Assembly (NCBI GenBank): GCA_037974965.1
Contig: JBBPFI010000005.1
Location: 2,069,438-2,133,437 of the forward strand
DNA length: 64,000 nt
DNA from: Dacryopinax spathularia
Lineage: Eukaryota; Basidiomycota; Dacrymycetes; Dacrymycetales; Dacrymycetaceae
Reading direction: 5' to 3'
Below the pieces are notes generated by a model, which saw only the letters and a program-made list of their open reading frames with translations, was not told the origin of the DNA and did no database searches. Within the stretch, counting starts at the first letter, position 1, and the number at the start of each line of letters is the position of its first letter. The translations under genes and the position numbers were made by a program. This document shows, piece after piece, positions 23,175 through 34,605 of the stretch.

Positions 23175-24764
23175 TCAGCGCTGGGAAGGTGACAGGCCGA
23201 GGCATTCGGCTGGCACGACGCCCTTCTCCAGCATGCCACCTGTCGGGCCAGGTCCGACACGCTCCACCATGGCCCAACCGTCTTCGAAGACTTCAATCAC
23301 CCTAACGCGCTCACCGATCGTGATTGGAAGCTCGTCGGGAAGCTGGGGACTGTAGGTCGTCAAGACGGTTTTGAATGTCGCTTGAGCAGGTGACAAAGAC
23401 GGAGGAGGAGGAGCAAGACCATAGGGTGCGACGGAAGGTGGGGCATTGTCGGCGCTCAGCCGAGTCGGCTGGGGTGGAGACGTGCTCGGTGCAAACACCG
23501 GATACGGTCCGACCATGGTAGTCGCCATCGGAGGAGGCTGAGGTGCACGAATCTGAACAGGTCGAACCATATCTGCCGTAGGCCGCTTAGTCACATTGCT
23601 CGTCGGCGAGCGCGGAGAAGGCGGTTGAGGCGGAAGAGCAGCGGGAAGAGGGGCCATGGGCGCAACAACGTTCGCGTTGAGCCTTCTAGCGACTTCTGCC
23701 TCGACCTTCTCATTCGAGCCAGCCCGTTTCGGTGCATTATACGAAGCGAGTCCTTCCTCCCATTGCGCACGCTCACGGCGGCGACGAGCAAGGCAGAGCT
23801 TGCGAAGAACGAAAAGAATGATGAAGATGCCCACAGCCGCCGAACCGACGATGATGCCTGGCAGGTTTAGTTAGACAAACATAGGACGCGAGGTAGTGGC
23901 GCAACGCACCAATTAATGCAGGCTGGCTCAAGCCCGATGAAGTTGCCGAGCCATGAGCGGTCGCATTGTCCAAGGCATTCCCGCTTGCAGATGGAGAGGC
24001 TGCAGCGGATGTGATCGGTAGTGTGGGCGGAAGTGACGAAGTGGTAGGAGTGTTGAGGCCGCGCGCAGTGGCAGACGAAGTGGGTGTAGTGGAAGTGGTA
24101 GAAGTAGTCGAGGTAGAGGAAGTGGTTGATGACGTCGTGGTGGTACTGCGGGTAGTCGAGCTCAACCCCGTGGACGAGCTGGTTGTTGTCCCAGCAGGCC
24201 TCGTGCTGGCTGCCCGGGCAGTAGTTGACGTTGCCGTCGTCGTAGTGGCTCTAGCAGGTGTGGATGTTGCCCCTCCAACACCAAGGATGCTACCCAGCTC
24301 CGACGTCAAGAACCCTCCGATTCCTCCATCGCCGCCATTGCTTCCTGCCTGTCCAGGCAACGCATTTCCCACATTCGCAACTGCTCCAGGCAGACCAGCT
24401 GTCGTTTTCGGCTCATCGAGAGCGGAGGGAGACGAAAGCGCTGCGTTTGGGTCCAGCCCGGCCGCAGCTGCTGGCGCAGGAGCCATTGTTGATTTCGATT
24501 TCTTGGATTTTCTTCTTCTTCCCTTGGCCGTTACAGTTGGTTTACAGAGTTTGGTACAGGCTGACAAAAGAGAGGGTAGATGCGAGACGCAGTCTCGGCG
24601 TTGGGAGGACAGCCGTTGAGGGTGGTGAGGTACAGGTTAGAGGGGAAAGGGGTATAGAGGACATCCAGCAAAGGCGGGAAAAGGACGAGCGTACTACCGA
24701 ATTGATATGTTGCAGACGATGGCAACGCGGTCACCGTCGACCGACGCGTCGCGCTGACGACCAT
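23175..24764 (-). CDS. Single-pass membrane protein with Ser/Thr-rich ectodomain and SH3 domain
   Basis: Probable plasma-membrane sensor or polarity adaptor. A Ser/Thr-rich region of about 130 residues (STTARAAS.., many TTSS runs, likely O-mannosylated) precedes one membrane span, IIVGSAAVGIFIILFVL. A basic stop-transfer RRRRER follows, then a Pro-rich cytoplasmic linker. The C-terminal SH3 reads ATFKTVLTTYSPQLPDELPI, then GERVRVIEVFEDGW and GVVPAECL. The exon junction through ALIGIIVGSA, across a GTGCGT intron, is clear. The N terminus is less sure: starting at 24764 with MVVSATRRS, one intron of about 125 nt must be removed to reach ACTKLCKPTVTAKG. No classical signal peptide is seen. Layout resembles fungal Fus1/Mid2-style adaptors; orthology is not claimed. 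Confidence 0.8.
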
Positions 24765-27459
24765 GGAACCACTACTCCGCACGGCTCTTCAACACTTCCA
24801 TATGCACCTTAGCGCCAACTCATACTACAACTCTAATCGCTCATTGGCTGTCTATGCGCAGTTTTAGTGCATTCGCTGATGCAAACTCGACATTGCTGAT
24901 GGGCCACATCAGTTGAAGCGACCCCAACCTCGTGCACAATGAAAGCGCTATATCGACCGACCCACTTTTTGCAGCCGCAGCAGAGCGCGTCGCGTCGCCT
25001 CCCCTTTTGTCGCTTCACCGCCTCACAGAAGCAAGGCGACCAAGAATAACCCGCCACTTCCTCACTCACATCGCCACGGCAAAGTGGTTGTCATTCATAC
25101 CATTCTCCAGCTAAACAAAATCAGGGCTACTTATTTTGATTCGGATGGTCTTGTTTGCATTCTCCGGCAAGGCGACCCTGTCGACGGCTTCACACCGTTT
25201 CTCCTCAGGACAAGCAGTGCTCCGGCTTGAAGAACGCTTTGGTATAGCAGCCGTACTACGCTCGCTGGCCAAGACCGATCCCCAGCTACCCTGATGGTGC
25301 GGCAAGGCAGGCATCGCTCCTGTTGACATTCCCGATAGCAACCGCGACTGAGGCTCAACCCTGAAGCCGGGCAAACGCAACACAAGCATGGCAAGCCGGC
25401 GGACTATTGCCCGATACCCTGCATCTTCTACAGCAAATACTGTAACTGCCACATGACCGCATAGGAAAGGGTAGTACTGGGCGGTGCATGACGAGGTTCG
25501 GTGTTGCCGCGTACATCGATCAGTGGCCGACCTTCTAGTGGCGCCAATTTCGGCAGCATTCATTATTACCGCGCTAGTGCGAAGCACTGATTAGCCCAGG
25601 CGATGCTTCCTACCTGGTGCGTTTCTCCGAACTGCGCTCCTATTCGCTTCTCATCGACATTCAGAAACAATCGAGGGTGCATTCGCCTATCGTTATTCGG
25701 ACAGCAGCCTTTGGCAATGATTAGAGGAAGAAGGTGTTCTTGCGCATCAATTATGCGAAAAGGCGCCACAGCAATCGCGCTAGGCGAAATTTTGTCCCAC
25801 TCACCCGAGCGGTGATGGATGTTGATCATGGTCTTGTTGCACACATGAGCACGCCAGAATCGGATGTGGCTCCCGCCGAAGTGCCACTGAGAAGTTGGCA
25901 CTGATAGCAGGCGCTCGCTTCTTGCTGGATCGTGCTCTATCGTGATCGATGCTTCTATCGCGTGGAGGTGGCCGCTTCCCGACGTAAGGGCAATCTACTG
26001 CGACCAAAGAGTAGCTGATTTGTCTCTCGATAGACAAACCCAATAATGACTCTAAACTATCAAGTCGTCCACTCTGCCATCATTTGACACCGCTGCCGTT
26101 AGTCCAAGGAGGGGGGTGGGGTTGTTATCGCGTGAAAAGAAGGCATACTCAAGCAATACTCACAGGGTTCAACGTATTCAACGGTTCTCACTAACAAGAC
26201 GCCACGACCGGCTTCGCACGCGCGAGGTGGCTGGCCAACCTTGCCTGAGGCGCTTGGGACCCGCTCGGCAAGGGACACGGCACCCCGCATTATGAAGTGG
26301 ACCGGGTCCGGGCCAGCATTCCGGGAAAACCACCGAGCCAATGGCGATTGGGCCCCTGAAATCGTGGACGTCGCTTGAGCTCGATAAGGGCGCGGCCGTT
26401 ACGAAATTCCCCATATTCCAGCCACGGGTGTTTTCCTAAACGGATTACCGGTGGTGGCTGCAGTACGCCGCAGGACGAATCGCTTGGAGCATCCTCGTAC
26501 CACAACTCGTCCGTATCGGCTTGTCCTGGATGCATCGTGTTGCTGAAACGGGATTCAGGGAAACAGAGTGGATTGTTATGATACATGCTGTTACCCCTCG
26601 GTGTTGATTGCGGTATGTGGACTATAGCAAGGAATGGAAGCCCGATATCAGCACCAACTGCGATCAATAAGGGAAAGAGCCGCCACGAAGAGGAGACGCC
26701 GCGGGCGCTGTGGCCCAACGGAAGCGAATAAGATTCCCTGTGGTCGAGACGCCGCTGGGCATGAACAGACTTCGATCAGCCGTAATGATTGAACATGCCT
26801 CCGCTCGGGATCAAACCCACTCAGGGCGCAGGTTGAGGAGGAGGTGGATGTATGACCGCGACAGACTCCGCTTCTTCGGTATGTTGGCTCCTTAACAATG
26901 GGACTGCTAAGACGAGGAAGCTATTGGCTTATTGTCGTGCCGAAGCATACCGTGGCAACGCCGGTGGACGCTGCTTAATGACTGGAATGTCATCGGACTG
27001 AACCCTACATCGGTCTACTCATGGGACACCTGACGTCAATCGACAATCAGCCATACCTCACCCCTTGGGTTTCTCCTCTGCTTCTTCTTCATACTCTACG
27101 GTGGACTCACATACATTCCCGAGCCTCGGCGCTCAGTCCATCAGTTGAACCTCAGGTCCACATTCGCAATGTGTACTCGGAATGCGAAGATGAGCGATGG
27201 AGGAACACATTGCGTGTTATCGCATGACCTCGATGCTCCTGCCCACCTGTTTGTGTCTTCTGTGTCTTCTCACGTTATGGTCCAAGAGATATATAACTCC
27301 CTGCCCTATCTGGTATGCAACCTCATCCATTCCCCCTCCCCTTCTCCCATTCCTCACCCCGTCCCCTACATTACCCTTCCCCCTACTTCCCCTTCTCTCT
27401 TTCCCTTTCGGTCTTCGCAATACAACTCGCCCTCCTCCACGATTACCTTCTGCTCAACA
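24765..27459. other. 2.7-kb divergent intergenic region, no supported gene
   Basis: This is the largest gene-free stretch of the left arm, between the SH3 membrane protein (-) and the cyclin (+). Frames of 60-158 codons occur on both strands without domains, splice partners or repeat structure. A tRNA A-box-like TGGCCCAACGG near 26711 has no matching B box. The last 150 bp before the cyclin ATG are strongly CT-rich on the + strand, as in a fungal core promoter and leader. Confidence 0.55.
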
Positions 27460-28704
27460 ATGGCTCGCTCGACCCCCTACCACGCTTCTCTCGTCGACCG
27501 CTCTGAGCACTCGCCGGAGCTCCTCAAGCTCCTCTACCATACGGAGGTCAGCCGCCAGATGATTGGTACGCAACTACTTTATAAGGGGAGGGTCATATCC
27601 TGATGTCTTCCTCAGTCTGGCTCGCTGAGAAGACCAAGGCGCTGATCCCTTGCGCCGCTGAGGCAACACTCCTGCCTTCGCCTCCCCATACCCCGCCTAA
27701 GGCCACCGCTCCCCTCTTCACCCGCCAACTTCCATCTCTTGAGCGCTTCATCCGCTCCCTGGTTGAGCGCTCCAGGGTACACACAGCTACTCTGCTGAGC
27801 ACCGCGGTCTACCTCGATCGCATTGCTGCACGCATTCCAAAGGGCGGCGAGGGTGAGTACACGGTCTACACGGGTCAAGCTGGTGTACTGACAGGGTAAT
27901 CCAGGTCTTCCCGACACTTGCCACCGTATATTCCTCGCTACGCTCATCGTTGCTTCCAAAGCGCTGAATGATTCTTCGCCCAAGAACAGCCACTGGGTCG
28001 AGTATGCGAGGTTCTTCACGGCGGCGGACGTGATCATGATGGAGAAGCAACTGCTTGCGCTTCTGGACTACAATCTGCTCTTCACTGAAGCCGAGCTTAC
28101 GGATCAGCTCAAGCCGTTCCTACCTTCCCCTTCGGTACAGACGGCCCCTGCGAAACCGGCCACCCCCGCTCGCTCGACGGCGTCTCGCAACCTCTACCTC
28201 GACGCCACGCCTCCCGCCCTCGAACGCAGCAACTCGGCTTCTTCCCTCTCCAGTGTCGGCACACCATCATCGACTGGCCCGCGCACTCCTCTGGACGGCT
28301 ACGCTCCGTCGTCATACGTATCGTCTCCATCGCCCATGCGGAGCCTGTCGGAGGACAAGCTGGCACGATTCTGCCTTTCGCCCTCACCTGTCAAGGTGGA
28401 GGGTCGGCGACCAGCCTCTGCCCTGAAGGCACCACCACCCGCGCTCCGCAAGCTGTCTTCAGTGACAAACCTCGCATACTCACCCTACCCGAAGCCTTAC
28501 GAGACACCATCAAGATGCTCTCCCCGTTCCCGCTCTGCTCTTTCCTCAGCCAGCGTACCCACACTTGCTCGCGCCGAGACATTCCTCGACCGCCTGATCT
28601 GCAAGAGGACGAAGAAGTACGTCAACAACGAGAATGCTTCCCTTCTGATGGACGTCGAACACGACGATGTATTCCTGCAAAACCCGGCTGTCGTTGTCCT
28701 CTAA
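27460..28704 (+). CDS. Pcl-type cyclin (Pho85-like CDK partner)
   Basis: Activating partner of a Pho85/CDK5-like kinase, acting in G1 control, morphogenesis or nutrient signalling by family knowledge. Exons 27460-27565, 27616-27852 and 27905-28704 join in phase to 380 residues. The cyclin box spans about residues 35-170: LPSLERFIRSLVERSRVHTATLLSTAVYLDRI, then LPDTCHRIFLATLIVASKALND, NSHWVEYARFF and MMEKQLLALLDYNL. This is the PCL1/2 pattern, not a B-type cyclin. The C-terminal 200 residues are Ser/Pro-rich with many SP sites and look disordered, a plausible phospho-degron region. Donors are GTACGC and GTGAGT. A CT-rich leader precedes the ATG. Assignment to a single PCL gene is not possible. 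Confidence 0.9.
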
Positions 28705-29380
28705 GCGGCGTATCGCCCTTGCCGACAAATCCCTCACTGTATCAACAAGCCACCGTGTCTCCATATGCACCCCCTACCCTACTTGAGTCTCTAAAAGCTT
28801 ACTCTATGGCGTCCTAAAATCCCGGTTTTTGAATTTCGACCGTTTTCTTTCGTTTCTCTCTTCTGCATTCTTCCTATTTGCGCGCTTGCGCGCTGCCGCT
28901 CCTTTGACTTGAGTCGCTCGTTTGCATATTATTCGGAGGACCTAGCGTTCTCCTTGTCTCGTCTATATGGTCGTTTCAAATTGTTTTGGTTGAGCTGGCC
29001 TAGTGCCGCTCGCTTGTATTCCCTCTGCTGCTTACATTACCATTTGCATCGCATTGCGGTTATCCAAGTTTGGTGTAGTTAAAAGTCCTGTCGAACCTAC
29101 TGTGTCCTTAGTAACGTATCTGTCTCATTAGTCGGGCTTCAATGCAAATTGCGATTGATCCACAAAGGAATGACTCGTGGTGCTTGCACGCCAATCTCGC
29201 CATGCCTGATGATCGTCTAATCATACCAGTGCGGGGGAGTGTTGGTGATCGATTACCGCCGCGACATTGGCGTCGATAGGGTTTGCGCGCCGTGTACAAG
29301 CTCGCCAATTGGTACCACCGCTTGGCTCGAAACAACCATCGATACAGACACCGAGTCGCACCTGTTCTGTCTCTCGGATC
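28705..29380. other. Spacer between cyclin and Naa20 genes
   Basis: This 676-bp region holds the T-rich cyclin 3' UTR followed by the Naa20 promoter and leader. No gene is supported. Confidence 0.5.
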
Positions 29381-30148
29381 ATGTCTATCTTACGGCCATT
29401 CCGAGCAACGGATTTGTTCAGGTTTAATAACATGTGAGCACCACAGTTCCTCGGCTGGTTACCGATCCCTACCAGTCGCTCATTCCAATCGCTCCAGCAA
29501 CCTCGATCCCTGGACAGAGACGGTGTGTGCAACCCCACCCCATGGATCCCTTGCCGAGATATTGATAACACTCCCAGTACAGCATATCCTTCTATCTCTC
29601 CTATCTGTCAAGATGGCCCGACATGTGCTATGTCCAGGAGGCTCCAAACGGCCGATTGATGGGCTATGGTATGCGCCTTGTTGCGAGACGTGGGGCTGCT
29701 CACCGATCTGGTGTCGGACAGTGCTGGGTAAAGCAGAGGGAGCCGGACAGGAGTTCCACGGGCATGTTACCGCGATTACCGTCTCGCCACAATACCGTCG
29801 ACTCGGCTTGGCTCGAGGAATGATGCGCTTGATCGAGCAGATCTCTGACGAAGTCTACCACGCCTACTTCGTCGATCTGTTCGTGCGATGCAAGAATAGA
29901 GTTGCGAAGGAGATGTATGAGGGGATGGGATACAGTGTCTGGAGACGAATAATTGGGTATTATGGGACGGGCATGGGAGCAGGAAAGGACGATGAGGATG
30001 CTTTCGGTGCGCCCACTGTATTCGGCATATCGACCGTCGCGCTGACCCCAGTTCAGACATGCGAAAACCGCTGAGCAGAGATGTCGCCCGACGCTCAGTA
30101 CGTGCGAACGGAGAATCCGTACATGTCAGTGCACACAGCGTCTCTTAA
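29381..30148 (+). CDS. NAA20: NatB N-terminal acetyltransferase catalytic subunit
   Basis: NatB acetylates nascent proteins beginning Met-Asp, Met-Glu, Met-Asn or Met-Gln, on the ribosome with its auxiliary subunit Naa25. Five exons (29381-29433, 29498-29522, 29578-29668, 29722-30006, 30057-30148) join in phase to 181 residues, the usual length. The start MSILRPFRATDLFRFNNI, then NLDPWTET, YSISFYLSYLSRWPDM and EAPNGRLMGY, match the conserved N-terminal half. The GNAT acetyl-CoA loop is seen as RRLGLARGMM, followed by FVDLFVRCKN and YEGMGYSVWRRIIGYY. The last exon supplies DMRKPLSRD, a NatB signature. Exon 2 is only 25 nt. The gene converges on the peptidase gene with 141 bp between the stops. 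Confidence 0.95.
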
Positions 30149-30289
30149 TGTGCAAGAATGGATGTCCGACTGAAACAATGTTGTTGTACCATAATGAATG
30201 CAATTCGAGCGGTTTTGATGCTCCCGCATACATGGGTCCCATGTGGCATGCTTAAGGCTACAAAGGCGGTTCGGTGCAAGATGATTATC

Positions 30290-33200
30290 CTAGTCAAGCC
30301 ATTTCGCGAACCACTCGAAGATCTCGAAATGCCACTTCACACTGCAAACGTTGGTCAGAAGGCAGTCACAAACGCAGCTGGCAGTCTCATACCTGTTACC
30401 TGGGTCCAAGACCCAATGGTTCTCCTCAGGGAAGACCACAAGGCGTGTCGGCACTCCCATACGCTGGTTCGAGTGGAAGGCGCCAATACCTTCTGTGACC
30501 GGAAGACGGTAGTCCTGCACAGACATGATCAGCAGTGGCGGGGGCAACGAACTGCAGCGTACCTTCTCGCCGTGGAAGATCAGCATAGGGATGTGCCATT
30601 TCTCGACGAACTTGGCAGGGTTGTACTTCTCTACGAGGTCCGCGCTCTTCCAAGGAGGACCACCGAATTCATGGTCGAACTGCATGGTGGTCAGCATGAG
30701 ATACGGCGTCTGCTAAGAGCGGCTTACGAAGAACAGCTCATCCGTGACGAAGCCATTGGCGCGGGTGTCGAACACCTGAAACCTGGGCTCAGCTCGTGTC
30801 TCTGGAACATCTCCAAACCACCTACGCCGTCGTGGCAAACAAGCGCCTTGAACTTGAAGTCGAACTCAGGGTGTCCAGCGATCCAGCTAAGACAAACCTG
30901 TCAGTGACCGTACATATATGCACAGTACGATGAAGCCTTACTTGATAGCATAACCACCCCATGATGCACCAGCCGCGACTGTCCGCTCCGGATCGATCTG
31001 TCGCGCAATCGTCAATTATGCGCCCGTCTTTACGAGCTCGTACAACTCACCTCAGGGTACAATCGCAGCACTTCCTTATAACCAGCTTGAAGGTCGACGA
31101 AAGGTTTTCCACCCCAGTCTTGAGCGATCTACGATGACTTGAGCCCAACAGTTGAAGAAGGATGAGAGGTTGGCTTACAGCGTCGGTCAGATCTGGCGAA
31201 GAGAAGCGGTCAGCACACCGGAATTGTTACGACTGATGACTGGCGCACCTTGGCCAAAGGTGGTCGACCCAGTTGGGTTGACGGTAACAGTCACGTAGCC
31301 CTGTTGCGCGAAGACTGGAAAACATAAGAAAAGATTATAATCCACAACATTCGTCTGCGAACGAACCATTTGGGTTCCACCGCGTAGACCAAGAATCCTC
31401 CCAAGCACCTATTGTATTCCCCCCGATGTCAGCACATCCCACACTTAAAAAAGCTAATGATATCGTACCCTGCGGTCCACCATGGATCAAGAACGCCATC
31501 GGCCATTCAGCCTTAGCACCCTTCTTGAACCCCGGCGGGAGGTTGACCCATCCCTGGATCTTCTTCCCCTCTGCGCCTTTGAACCAGAACTCATGCCCAG
31601 GGCTAAGAGTCTTTCCTGTACTGGAGTTAGCTACCGTGCGAAGTGGGAAGGAAGAGAGGGATGTACCGGCCAGCTTCTTAGCGCTGAAATGCGTGACTTG
31701 GTGGATCTTGCTGCCTGCTTTGTTCCGGACGTAGACTTCGGGTGGGTGGGTGAGGCTGCTCTGGGAGAAGAGGACACGGCCGTCGACCAGGGGTTGGACG
31801 CCAGTGACGGTGTGTTCTTCGATCAGCGGAACAGGGACGACCTCGACGGAGGTGTTGGAGGACGGAGTCTCCGGCAGGGGGATGGAGAAGAGCTTGACAC
31901 GAGCATTTTCTCCAGCCAGGGCGAAGACGGAGGCGTCGTCCGGCGAGAACTGCGGGATAATCAGCGGTGGGCAGCGTTGAGCGCTTCAGCATGATTGCTT
32001 ACAAGCAGAGCGGATGGCGAGATGTCCCACTGCTCCGTCACACCAAACCGGATGTCCTTCTCCAAGTCATATACCATCACGCGAGCCCTGCAACCAGTCA
32101 GCGCCAAAGTGCTACTGAGAGAATGACACTTACCGATCAGACTCATACCCATCCTCCCTCAGCTCAGCCCAAACGACCTTCTTCCCGTCGTTGCTAAAAA
32201 CAGGCGTATGCGTCGCGCCCTGCTTGCCGGTCGTCAGCTGTCGAGGCGGCTCCCCGCCACCAACAGGGACGATATACACCTGCGCGCGATAATGTCAGAC
32301 TCTCACGCGAGCGGGAAAGAGAGACGTGGACGCGACCAACATTCTGACGCGTGTGCCAGGCGTACGGCAGGTCGGGATCTTTCGCCGTGTAGACGAGATG
32401 CGTTCCAGAGAGGTCGTAGTCGTCTGTCCCTCCAAAGGGCTCGACAGGCGTATACTGTTGGATACGGCCTGGTCAGCCAACAAACCGGACGAAGGGCAAC
32501 ATAATCTGACAACGCACATGTTTCGTCCCCTTGAGAGGGGCGAAATAAGTCGGCCCAAGCGCCCATTTTTGCCCTCCGAGCGGGCCGGAGCTCTTCAGGC
32601 TCACCGTGTACAGCTGACTTTCTTTCCCGGGTGTAGTCCAGGTATCCCAGTGCCTGGGATATCCGGACTCGTATACCCGAGCGCTCGTCCCGCTCCCGGC
32701 TTTGGACCGCTCCTTATCCAGATCAGGAGTGTTGTACAGGTCTCCGTCTTCCCACGTATATGCGGAGAAAGCGAGCACGCCAGACTTGTACTTGAAGTTT
32801 GAAGCCGTGCTGGGTGGGAGGTGCCCAACGAACACCGGTGAGGTGGGGGCGATGGACAAGGGCTCGGCGGTGTAGTTCAGCGAGACGGCGTAGATCGCTT
32901 GCCCGTTCGACTCGGAGACGACGTGTGCGAGGGTACGGTCGTCTAGCCAGAAAGCCTCGCCGCCATTGAGCACTGGGAAGGTGGCGGGTATGGCAGCCTC
33001 GTCCAGGGAGGTGATGAAGATGGTCGAGTTCATCCTTCACGAGGTCAGACTAGGTCAACAGCCGTCGGAGCAATATACGCACTTCCTTGCCTCGAACGAG
33101 TACTCCGAGACTGGTACAAATGCCAAATCCCCCGCTGGGTTGGCCACGGGTGCCCCAGGCCTGGGCAGGGCCAGCATGTCCGCCGGACTGAGAATATCAT

Positions 33201-33312
33201 GACCCTCCTTGAGTGCGAACGTCTTATTCGAGGGCGCATACACCCTCGAAGGTGTTACGCTGCTCATTGGCAGTTGAGGGAGTAAGAACGAGAGCTGAGT
33301 TGGCCAACGCAT
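30290..33312 (-). CDS. Secreted dipeptidyl-peptidase 5, S9 prolyl oligopeptidase family
   Basis: Serine peptidase releasing dipeptides from extracellular peptides. The start MRWPTQLSFLLPQLP is a plausible signal peptide. Mature features in order are an N-terminal propeller (DILSPADMLALPRPG, FVPVSEYSFEARK) and later EWPMAFLIHGGPQG at the entry to the alpha/beta hydrolase. The nucleophile elbow is GASWGGYAI, with Ser as catalytic base. PPWKSADLVEKYNP and PMLIFHGEKDYRLPV provide the catalytic Asp, and FPEENHW the catalytic His. About ten short introns interrupt the frame, so only the span is given. The stop TAG is at 30290 after FAKWLD. Upstream in-frame codons open further to 33441, but the ATG at 33312 gives the only sensible signal sequence. 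Confidence 0.88.
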
Positions 33313-33586
33313 CGTTGTAATGCTGTTGTTGGCGTTCAGGGCGTTGGTTGAATGAACGCCGTGGGGGGAACGTATGGACGACCGAAACGGTCCCTTATGA
33401 GGCACGCTCACCCCGCATGGCGGCCAATCAACCAACGTCATTTCGGTTTTGTAACGGTGGCCACCACAAATCCAAGACTAGAGTGATAATCGACGCAGCA
33501 TCGTTCGTATCCAAGCACAACCAGTTCACTACAATGGTACATCTAGCTGTACAATGACTCCATGGCGCACCCATCCATCCTTCGGC
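33313..33586. other. Short spacer between peptidase and MDP-1 genes
   Basis: This 274-bp region contains the peptidase promoter and the MDP-1 3' UTR, both genes being on the minus strand. No feature is visible. Confidence 0.5.
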
Positions 33587-34210
33587 TCATGCTGACTCCC
33601 CCTTCTTGTGCCGTGGCGGCCTCTTCCCATGCGTATCCGGATCGTCAGGCTTGAGGTTCAGCTCCTTCCTCCTCTTCTCGAAAGTCAACAGCCCCTCACA
33701 AAACGCATCCTCCGTCACACCCTCCTCATCGTCCACCAATATAAACGTCACTCCGAGCTGCTCGACCTCTTTATTCCGGCTCTCGTCGTCGAAGAATAGC
33801 ATGTCGTGGCAGGCCACTCCTGTAAGCTTGGCGAGTTGTCGCATATGCTTCAGCTTTGATCCGGGATACATTTGCGCGTTCACGATGTTGTCCATCAACG
33901 TCGTCCCGTCTTCTAGTTGCAGGAGTCGGAGGACTGCAGCCGCTCGGTCGGGTGTGCTCGTCCTGCTGGCAATAGCGATCTGGCACTTCAACACATCCCG
34001 TATATACGTGAAGACCTTCGGAACGTCGGGGAATAGGCGGATCTCGTAGCCTCGTCGGTCTATGGCGGAGTTGTGTGGCTTTGAGTACTTGTATGGACCG
34101 CCGTAGGAGTGAGTGTCGATCCATAGCGGCCAGAGGGTGTAGTCGAGGTCGAAGACGACAAGCTTGGGTATATGCTTGAGTTTGGGTAATGTGGCGAACG
34201 TGAGGGTCAT
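33587..34210 (-). CDS. Magnesium-dependent phosphatase MDP-1, HAD superfamily
   Basis: Small cytosolic HAD phosphatase. In animals the family acts on protein phosphotyrosine and on glycated fructosamine-6-phosphates. A single exon encodes 207 residues, slightly longer than the usual 165-190. HAD motif I is VVFDLDYTLWP with the nucleophile Asp and acid Asp at residues about 21 and 23. Motif II is IAIASRTSTPDRA. The Lys motif is PGSKLKHM and motif IV is MLFFDDESRN. The last 30 residues are hydrophilic and basic (KRPPRHKKGES), an extension beyond the fold that could be a weak nuclear signal. It is divergent from the apyrase gene with 395 bp between the ATGs. Confidence 0.93.
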   Translation of the reverse strand: MTLTFATLPKLKHIPKLVVFDLDYTLWPLWIDTHSYGGPYKYSKPHNSAIDRRGYEIRLFPDVPKVFTYIRDVLKCQIAIASRTSTPDRAAAVLRLLQLEDGTTLMDNIVNAQMYPGSKLKHMRQLAKLTGVACHDMLFFDDESRNKEVEQLGVTFILVDDEEGVTEDAFCEGLLTFEKRRKELNLKPDDPDTHGKRPPRHKKGESA

Positions 34211-34605
34211 GTTGGAGGTATAGCTCTATGTAGGTGGAAGAAAGAGAGCAGACAGGAGAGATTGCAAACCGGCCTAAGTGATAAATGTAAGCGCTGAGCA
34301 CTGATGCGTGTCGACTCACTTCGCTGGTCGTGAAGATAATCCGGCTGCAACTCCGTGAGCCGAGCGGGTGAACCCTGAAGTCGCGTGGGCTCAGCCACAG
34401 CCACACTCCGCCCGTCCTGCTCGGCCGTCCCCAATCGCCCAGCCCCGTCGTCCGCCCGCAAAGAGACTGTCAAACTACCCGCTCGACATCACTCCCTTCT
34501 CATCATCCTCTATCCTGTGCTCATCTTCCCTCCTCTCGTCTTCTTCCCGTCTCCTCATCTCACTGCTGGGTTATCGGGCAGACGCTGGAGGGTCGACACT
34601 AGGAT
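34211..34605. promoter_or_regulatory. Shared divergent promoter region of MDP-1 and apyrase genes
   Basis: A 395-bp gap between two start codons facing away from each other, so both promoters must lie here. A CT-rich tract (about 34480-34560) precedes the apyrase ATG. No TATA element or named site could be supported. Confidence 0.5.

Noticed and set aside
26290-26718. A 142-residue minus-strand open frame in the 2.7-kb spacer
   Set aside because: No recognisable motif, and the length is within chance for GC-rich DNA.
26700-26780. Possible tRNA gene (A-box-like TGGCCCAACGG)
   Set aside because: No proper B box, and no cloverleaf could be folded.
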